Assembly: GCA_002841515.1 (NCBI GenBank)
Contig: PGZW01000004.1
Span: 1 to 33,160 of the forward strand
DNA from: Firmicutes bacterium HGW-Firmicutes-19
Lineage (GTDB): Bacteria; Bacillota_I; Bacilli_A; Erysipelotrichales; Erysipelotrichaceae
Length of the DNA stretch: 33,160 nucleotides
Direction: 5' to 3'
Made by a program: the position numbers and the translations under genes. Positions 27,960-33,160 of this stretch are shown in pieces; position 1 is the first letter of the stretch; the number at the start of each line of letters is the position of its first letter. The notes below the pieces were generated by a model, which made no database searches, was not told where the DNA came from, and saw only the letters and a list, made by a program, of their open reading frames with translations.

Positions 27960-29208
27960 ACAGAGGGAGTTCATCAAAGAAGCCCGAAGACGTTGGAATA
28001 TCAAAATAGGAGCTACCCGATCCGGCAAGACATGGCTGGATTTCAATTACCGCATTCCAGCCAAGACCCGCGAGCTAAGCGGACTGGATGGGCTGTATGT
28101 CATTATGGGTGTCACCCAACAAACCGTAGAGCGTAACGTTCTAAGGCCTATGCGAGATGTGTATGGTGAGGACTTGGTAGGTATGATCCAAACCGGCAGA
28201 AACACAGTAAAGCTGTTCGGTGAAACGTATTTCGTCCTTGGTGCAGAGAAGATATCATCCCTGGCTAAAGTACAAGGGATGTCAATCAAGTACTGTTACG
28301 GGGATGAAATGGTCAGATGGAATCAGGAAGTGTTTGCAATGGTGCAATCACGTCTTGATAAGACATACAGCTGCTTCGATGGAACAGGAAACCCTGAAGG
28401 GCCGAATCACTGGTTAAAGAAGTTCCTGGATTCAGGAGCTGACGTATTCCACCAGCGCTACACCATTGACGATAACAATTACCTTGACCCGGTATTCGTT
28501 GCCAATCTGAAAAGAGAATACGCAGGCACGGTCTACTACGATCGCTACATCCTCGGATTGTGGGCGATGGCTGAAGGCCGGATATATAAAGTGTTCGGTC
28601 CGCAGAACAAAATACCCCATGTTTCGTGGTATGAACAGGACGAATACGGCAACTGGAAACATCCGTTGCGCAAAAACGTGATGTATGTACAAATCGGTGT
28701 CGACTTCGGAGGTACGAAATCCAGCCATGCATTCAATGCAACCGCTGTGACTCGTAACTTCAAAGAACTGATCACCGTCAAAGAGAAGCGGATCACCAAG
28801 GAAATCACCCCGGAAGAACTCGATAGGGCATTCATCGACTTCGTAAAAGAAGTCATGGACGAATATAAGGTGATTGGTATCAGGGCCGACAGTGCCGAAC
28901 AAGTGCTGATCCGCGGACTGAAGATGGCATTGATTAAGCATCAGCTGCCGGTATCCATTGATAACGCCACCAAAGGAGTCATCAATGATCGGATACGGTT
29001 CTACATCAGCATGATGAACCGGATGAAGTACTTCATCGTCGACAGCTGCAAAGAAACCATTGAAGCCTATGAAACGGCCGTATGGGACAGTGACTCCCAA
29101 GAGGATGAACGTCTTGATGACGGCACAACCAATATTGACAACTTAGATGCCCAGGAGTATTCCACAGAGCCCTGGCATAAAACCATGATTGACCTATCAC
29201 GGAGGTGA
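27946..29208 (+). CDS. terL: Terminase large subunit
   Basis: 420 residues from ATG 27946; a TTG three codons earlier is possible but too close to the TAGGAG site. The ATPase domain has Walker A GATRSGKT (22-29), Walker B YCYGDEM (Asp120, Glu121) and a coupling region GNPEGPNHWLKKF. The RNase H-like nuclease domain has IGVDFGGTKSSHAF (Asp253) and IRADSAEQ. It is the motor that pumps phage DNA into the prohead and cuts it. The closest pattern is the Terminase_3/PBSX XtmB type. Its stop overlaps the ribosome site of the portal gene. Confidence 0.94.
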   Translation: MLTSKQREFIKEARRRWNIKIGATRSGKTWLDFNYRIPAKTRELSGLDGLYVIMGVTQQTVERNVLRPMRDVYGEDLVGMIQTGRNTVKLFGETYFVLGAEKISSLAKVQGMSIKYCYGDEMVRWNQEVFAMVQSRLDKTYSCFDGTGNPEGPNHWLKKFLDSGADVFHQRYTIDDNNYLDPVFVANLKREYAGTVYYDRYILGLWAMAEGRIYKVFGPQNKIPHVSWYEQDEYGNWKHPLRKNVMYVQIGVDFGGTKSSHAFNATAVTRNFKELITVKEKRITKEITPEELDRAFIDFVKEVMDEYKVIGIRADSAEQVLIRGLKMALIKHQLPVSIDNATKGVINDRIRFYISMMNRMKYFIVDSCKETIEAYETAVWDSDSQEDERLDDGTTNIDNLDAQEYSTEPWHKTMIDLSRR

Positions 29209-29213
29209 TGAAC

Positions 29214-30590
29214 TTGAAAGAAGCTTATGAACTACTGAAACAAGCCGGTGTTGATTTAAAGCCGGACGATTACCGAAAGAACATCACCAACTGGAAAGAA
29301 CTCTATGCTGGTGAGATTACCGGATTCCATACATACAGTGATTACAACGGCAACAGCTTAGTGAATAAACGCCGCAGATCATTGAAGATGGGCAAGAAGA
29401 TATGCGAGGACTGGGCCGACAGCCTTTTCAACGATAACGTGGACGTGTCCATCGGTGAAGGTGAGAATGATCCGGACAAGACCGTGCATGCTGTGCTGGA
29501 TGAGAACAACTTCCGGGAACAGTATACGCAGTTGATTGAAAAGACCTTCGCACTGGGAACCGGCGCAACGGTAGAGTACATCGACTCTGAGAAGAAAACG
29601 ATGATTGACTACATCGTTGCTGACATGATCTTCCCGATGAGAGCGAAGAACGGAAGAATACTGGACTGTGCTTTCGTCAGCATGGACGATACCTCAGCCT
29701 ATGTGAATGTACACCGTCAGCAACCCGGCGGATCCTATGAGATAACCAACGTCCTATTCGAGAAACAAGCCGACGGCACCTTCGGAATCGTCGAGGATAA
29801 GAATATCCGAGAAGTCGTGATATCTCCTGTCAAACTGTTTCAGATCATACGTCCTAATCTGGCCAACAACATGGAACTGTCTCATCCGATGGGATTATCC
29901 GTACTGGCCAATGCATGGGATGAACTGAAGGATATTGATACTGTCTATGATTCCCTGGTGAATGAAATAGACAGTGGCAAGCGCCGGATATTCGTTAAAG
30001 TATCCGGAGTGAAATGGAATCTCACGGAAGACGGGCACACAGTACCTATCTTCGACCCCAAGCAAACAACCTTTTATCAAATCCCGGGAGAAGAAGATGA
30101 CGGACAACCTACAGTACAAGACGTTGCTTCTCCGTTACGTATCACTGATCACAACGACGCGCTGCAAACATCACTGAACCTGTTAGGACGTAAAGTCGGA
30201 CTGGGTGATGACTATTACAGCTTCAAAGACGGCGCCGTCTATACCAACACGACACAAGTGGTGTCGAGTAACAGCAAGTTCTATAAAACACTCAAGAAGC
30301 ATGAAATGATTGTCGGACGTGCACTGAAGGAAATGGTACAGGCTATCCTGTATCTGCAGTCCGGTATCGTTTCAGATGCCGATGTATCCGTCAGCTTCGA
30401 TGATTCGATTGTCGAGGACATGTCTGAAGTACGTAAGCAAGCCATGTTGGAGTTCCATGCCGGGCTGATCGATGCCGTGGAGTACCACATGCGGGTCAGT
30501 GACATGACGAAAGAACAAGCCATTGCTTATGTAGCTGAGATTGAAGCACGCAAGCCTGAAGAGCCGGATGAAGAGGAGCCTGAAATCTAA
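29214..30590 (+). CDS. Portal protein, SPP1 gp6 type
   Basis: About 458 residues. Three starts are close together: GTG 29205 and ATG 29208 lie on top of or next to GGAGG (29201-29205), while TTG 29214 has the best spacing (eight bases), so TTG is preferred. SPP1-type portal features are YAGEITGFHTYSDYNG, KKICEDWADSLFND, ALGTGATVEYIDSEKKT, and IRPNLANNMELSHPMGLSVL, followed by the stem/crown region. The end is acidic (EEPDEEEPEI). It forms the dodecameric ring at the prohead vertex that works with terminase. Confidence 0.92.
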   Translation: MKEAYELLKQAGVDLKPDDYRKNITNWKELYAGEITGFHTYSDYNGNSLVNKRRRSLKMGKKICEDWADSLFNDNVDVSIGEGENDPDKTVHAVLDENNFREQYTQLIEKTFALGTGATVEYIDSEKKTMIDYIVADMIFPMRAKNGRILDCAFVSMDDTSAYVNVHRQQPGGSYEITNVLFEKQADGTFGIVEDKNIREVVISPVKLFQIIRPNLANNMELSHPMGLSVLANAWDELKDIDTVYDSLVNEIDSGKRRIFVKVSGVKWNLTEDGHTVPIFDPKQTTFYQIPGEEDDGQPTVQDVASPLRITDHNDALQTSLNLLGRKVGLGDDYYSFKDGAVYTNTTQVVSSNSKFYKTLKKHEMIVGRALKEMVQAILYLQSGIVSDADVSVSFDDSIVEDMSEVRKQAMLEFHAGLIDAVEYHMRVSDMTKEQAIAYVAEIEARKPEEPDEEEPEI

Positions 30591-31714
30591 TGCTGAACGA
30601 TCGCGACTTTGATGAACTGACATATCCCATCATCGAACTATATTCGAAACTGGAACGTGAACTGCTAATCGAAGTAGCCCAGCGCTTCGCAGATTATGGC
30701 GAGATTAAAGGTGTGCTTGAGTGGTACCTTAAGAAGCTTGATGAATTAGGAGGATTGGACCGCAATGCCGTAAAACTGATTGCAGAAACCGCCAAATTGA
30801 GTGATAAACAAGTACTGAAGATGTTAGAAGAAGCTGGATACCGAAGTATTGACTTTCGGACGTATGATCGTGCTGCAAGACTGGGTCTTACCAGTGGAGC
30901 AGTTAATAAAACCGTCATAGCTAATGTCGTGGCCAACAGTCACAAAGCATTGCGTGATACGTTTCGACTGATACATACCAAAGCCCTGGAGAGCGCCAAG
31001 CAGTCGTATATGGACTCATTGAATCAAGTGTATCTGGAAGTATCAACGGGTCTGTATGACTACGAGTCAGCCATTAAGCGGGCTATTGGCCGATTATCAG
31101 ATAAAGGCATTACCGCAGCAACTTACAGGCGAAAAGACGGCACACTGGTGCGTTATTCACTAGAAGGTACCGTAAGACGGGATGTGCTTACTGCTGTTAA
31201 CCAGTTGGCCAACGAGACCAACGATAAAGTAGCTGAAGATCTGGGTGCGGATTATGTATATGTCACTGAACATCTCGGAGCACGAAACAAAGGTACCGGG
31301 CATCAGAACCACGAGAGCTGGCAAGGGCAATTGTATAAACGTATTGGCAGTGAACCCAACTATCCAAACTTTCAACAAACCACTGGATACGGACTCATTG
31401 ACGGATTAGCGGGTGTGAATTGCCGACATCTGCATTATGCCTTCTTCCCCGGAGTCAGTGAGATTCCCAAGAGGCTGGTGGATGATGCAGAGAACACAAG
31501 AGTATATGAGCTAATGCAGAAGCAGCGCATGATGGAACGATCGATACGCCATCTGCAGAAGAAGCAAGCGCTGCAAAGCGCATCCGGAGATATCGAAGGA
31601 AGCAAGAAGACGGCCTTTAAATTAAAACTGGCCCGATCACAGCTGAACTTCTTCGTTAAGGCGAATCCATCGATACGAAGATTAGCGAATAGAGAGATTA
31701 TCTACACAGTCTAA
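30590..31714 (+). CDS. Phage minor capsid protein (Phage_min_cap2 family)
   Basis: 374 residues; the start overlaps the portal stop by one base. The helical N-terminal half includes FRTYDRAARLGLTSGAVNKT. The C-terminal conserved core reads YVTEHLGARNKGTGHQNHESWQGQLY and GLAGVNCRHLHYAFFPGVSE (short forms HLGARNKGTGHQNH and GVNCRHLHYAF). This Phage_min_cap2 pattern with clustered His/Cys is typical of head-morphogenesis proteins found between portal and scaffold genes. It likely enters the prohead in few copies. The end is strongly basic. Confidence 0.88.
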   Translation: MLNDRDFDELTYPIIELYSKLERELLIEVAQRFADYGEIKGVLEWYLKKLDELGGLDRNAVKLIAETAKLSDKQVLKMLEEAGYRSIDFRTYDRAARLGLTSGAVNKTVIANVVANSHKALRDTFRLIHTKALESAKQSYMDSLNQVYLEVSTGLYDYESAIKRAIGRLSDKGITAATYRRKDGTLVRYSLEGTVRRDVLTAVNQLANETNDKVAEDLGADYVYVTEHLGARNKGTGHQNHESWQGQLYKRIGSEPNYPNFQQTTGYGLIDGLAGVNCRHLHYAFFPGVSEIPKRLVDDAENTRVYELMQKQRMMERSIRHLQKKQALQSASGDIEGSKKTAFKLKLARSQLNFFVKANPSIRRLANREIIYTV

Positions 31715-31763
31715 GCCGTAAGGCTTTGACATAAATCGCCGAGGTGCAAGGCGCGATTTGCAC
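31714..31763 (+). other. Competing hairpins upstream of the scaffold gene
   Basis: AGCC-GTAA-GGCT (31714-31725) forms a small GNRA-loop hairpin. AAATCGC (31733-31739) can pair with GCGATTT (31753-31759). GTGCAA (31744-31749) can pair with TTGCAC (31758-31763). The last two stems share bases and cannot form fully together. They may tune expression or mRNA stability of the abundant scaffold and capsid genes. Confidence 0.4.
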
Positions 31764-31816
31764 AAACCCACGCAGAAGCAACCTGACGTAATAAAGCGTA
31801 AATGGGAGGAACGATT

Positions 31817-32341
31817 ATGAAACGCGAATTTCTTCGCAAATTAGGCTTGGAAGACGAGGTTATCGATAAGATCATGGCTCAGTCCGGACAAGAGAATGAT
31901 GATTACCGTGACCAGATCGCCAAGCAGACAGAGGCAGCCAAAGCTAAGGATGCACGCATCCTGGAGTTGGAGAAAGCCTACGAACCCTTCAAGGATGTCA
32001 ATATCGAAGAGCTCAAAGCAGCTCCCGAGAAGATTAAATCTGAGTATGAAGGAAAGCTTAAAACGGTTAAGGTGGAATCCTTAATCAAGGACAAACTGAA
32101 AGATACTAAATATCCCGATCTGTTATTGGGCAAATTTGACGTCACCAAGGTCGACTTCGATGAGAGCGGCAAGCCAAAAGGCATCGACGAGCAATATGAA
32201 GCCATTAAGAAACAGTATTCGGACATGTTCGAGGCATCCTCCCCTCCGGGAACCGGAAGAGGACACCTCAATCCACCACCTGCAGGGCAAAGCCTTGATG
32301 ACCAAATCAAGAGTGCTCTGTTTGGTGGCAAGAAAACCTAA
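31817..32341 (+). CDS. Phage scaffolding protein (GP20-like)
   Basis: 174 residues from ATG 31817 with GGGAGGAACGATT upstream. The N-terminus FLRKLGLEDEVIDKIMAQSG is that of GP20-type minor structural/scaffold proteins. A central coiled coil (YRDQIAKQTEAAKAKDARIL, then LEKAYEPFKD) and a C-terminal Gly/Pro linker before LDDQIKSALFGGKK fit an internal scaffold whose tail binds the capsid protein. Position just before the major capsid gene agrees. Confidence 0.88.
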   Translation: MKREFLRKLGLEDEVIDKIMAQSGQENDDYRDQIAKQTEAAKAKDARILELEKAYEPFKDVNIEELKAAPEKIKSEYEGKLKTVKVESLIKDKLKDTKYPDLLLGKFDVTKVDFDESGKPKGIDEQYEAIKKQYSDMFEASSPPGTGRGHLNPPPAGQSLDDQIKSALFGGKKT

Positions 32342-32359
32342 TCAAGGAGGAAATGAAAA

Positions 32360-33160
32360 ATGCCTATTACATTAGCTCAAGCTAAAACGCTAAGCCAGGA
32401 CAAACTGGTTAACCAAGTCATTGACGAGTTCATGGAATCGCCGTTGATGGCTTCTCTGCCTTTTGACAACACTGTCAAACCTCAAGGCGGCAAGTCTTTG
32501 ACTTATGTATACAATCGTGTCACTACGTTACCGACGGCTGATACCCGCGCGATCAACAGTGAATTCGTTGCTCAAGAAACTGTTACGACTCAAGAAGTCG
32601 TCAACTTAAAAGTCTTGGGTGGATCATTTGAAATCGATCGCGTCATCGCAAATGACGAACGTCAAGTCGTTGAACATGTATCCTTCCAAGTTGGCCAGAA
32701 ATCCAAAGCTACCAAAGCGCTGTTTCATGACTTGCTGATTAACGGTGACTCCGGTGTTGATGCTACCGAATTTGACGGTCTTGATAAGGCTGTTACCGGC
32801 AGTTCTACGGAAATCATTCCGGGTGCAGCAATTGCATTGGACAGTGCAGCAAACATCGGCACCAACAAGGAAGCTTTCTTGTATCAGCTGCGCATGCTTA
32901 TTGGGGAGATGGATGGAGTTACGCATTTGTTGATGAACGGCAAAATGTACGCTGTATTCCAATCCTTGGCCGACCAAGTAGTTAATATTCGTTATGTCCG
33001 TAACGAGTTGGGCCAAGAAGTGTTGTTCTACGGTGAAGCCGCATTGGTTAAACTAGGTTACAAAGCCGGTACCAGTAATCCGATTATCCCTATCGGTGGC
33101 GCAAATGGCGAAACGGCCATCTATGCAATTCGCGTAGGTATGGACGGTGTTCATGGCGTA
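32360..33160 (+). CDS. Major capsid protein (3' partial)
   Basis: 267 codons open to the window end. ATG at 32360 has AAGGAGGAAATG upstream; an ATG at 32353 in another frame ends quickly. The sequence begins PITLAQAKTLSQDKLVNQVI and has HK97-fold capsid features: FMESPLMASLPFDN, KSLTYVYNRVTTLPTADTRA, QEVVNLKVLGGSFEIDR, MLIGEMDGVTHLLMNGKMYA and FYGEAALVKLGYKAG. The order scaffold then major capsid is standard. Codon choice is more even than in the early genes, as expected for a highly expressed late gene. Confidence 0.9.
   Translation, partial: MPITLAQAKTLSQDKLVNQVIDEFMESPLMASLPFDNTVKPQGGKSLTYVYNRVTTLPTADTRAINSEFVAQETVTTQEVVNLKVLGGSFEIDRVIANDERQVVEHVSFQVGQKSKATKALFHDLLINGDSGVDATEFDGLDKAVTGSSTEIIPGAAIALDSAANIGTNKEAFLYQLRMLIGEMDGVTHLLMNGKMYAVFQSLADQVVNIRYVRNELGQEVLFYGEAALVKLGYKAGTSNPIIPIGGANGETAIYAIRVGMDGVHGV

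Larger units (their letters stand above)
7319..33160. mobile_element. Prophage, siphovirus type, left part (right end outside window)
   Basis: Continuous phage gene order: integrase, repressor, regulator, early small genes, replication genes, late regulator, terminase, portal, minor capsid, scaffold, major capsid. The left border is placed just after tRNA-Gly because the integrase points at that tRNA. The exact att core cannot be set without the right end. All core genes seen are intact, so the element may be functional. Confidence 0.9.

Overview
The window looks like the left end of a temperate siphovirus-type prophage integrated next to a tRNA cluster in a low-to-moderate GC Gram-positive (Bacillota) chromosome. 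The host calls rest on strong AGGAGG-type ribosome sites, frequent GTG/TTG starts, sigma-A type promoters, and the gene content: a membrane-tethered MurF-like ligase, Ddl, two MgtE copies, DeoD and a CopZ-like protein. An Erysipelotrichales-like host is plausible, but the sequence alone does not fix the genus.

Layout. (1) Positions 1-6974 are host genes on the plus strand: murF-like (5' end outside the window), a NUDIX hydrolase, ddl, tandem mgtE paralogues, deoD and a 63-residue copper-chaperone-like protein, separated by clear hairpin terminators. (2) Positions 6994-7355 hold a tRNA operon, Ser(GCU)-Asp(GUC)-Gly(GCC), closed by a bidirectional terminator. The 3' end of tRNA-Gly is the likely attachment site. 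(3) Positions 7382-9712 are the leftward lysogeny module: tyrosine integrase, a membrane-anchored DUF4352 protein and a CI-like repressor. It is divided from the rightward early operon by a 163-bp switch with repeated operators and divergent promoters. (4) Positions 9876-17117 are a tightly packed early operon of many small genes, often with ATGA start/stop overlaps. It includes a DUF739-type regulator, zinc-ribbon proteins, three single-helix miniproteins, a HAD phosphatase, a dATP/dGTP diphosphohydrolase-like protein, a deoxyribosyltransferase-like protein and a free-standing HNH endonuclease. (5) Positions 15211-26118 are the replication module: DUF2800 nuclease-like protein, DUF2815 ssDNA-binding-like protein, family A DNA polymerase, PrimPol/VapE helicase, an iteron-like origin, a second HNH endonuclease, VRR-NUC nuclease, SNF2-type helicase and a DUF1492/ArpU-like late regulator. 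(6) Positions 26119-26282 are a highly structured non-coding junction. (7) Positions 26283-33160 are packaging and head genes: metallophosphoesterase, TerS, TerL, SPP1-type portal, minor capsid protein, scaffold and major capsid protein (cut by the window end). Tail, lysis and attR lie outside.

The most striking feature is in the polymerase gene. A 310-residue intein with all splicing motifs (Cys1, TPDH block B, block F, His-Asn/Cys) interrupts motif B of the polymerase. Its homing endonuclease is not fused in frame: it is a complete 258-codon gene (19197-19973) nested inside the intein DNA in a different reading frame, with its own ATG and a strong internal Shine-Dalgarno sequence, and its stop codon falls inside the intein's last codons. 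Where the intein blocks are conserved the endonuclease frame looks like filler, and where the endonuclease is conserved the intein frame looks like filler. This suggests a two-frame mobile element: a self-splicing protein scaffold that carries an independently translated endonuclease.
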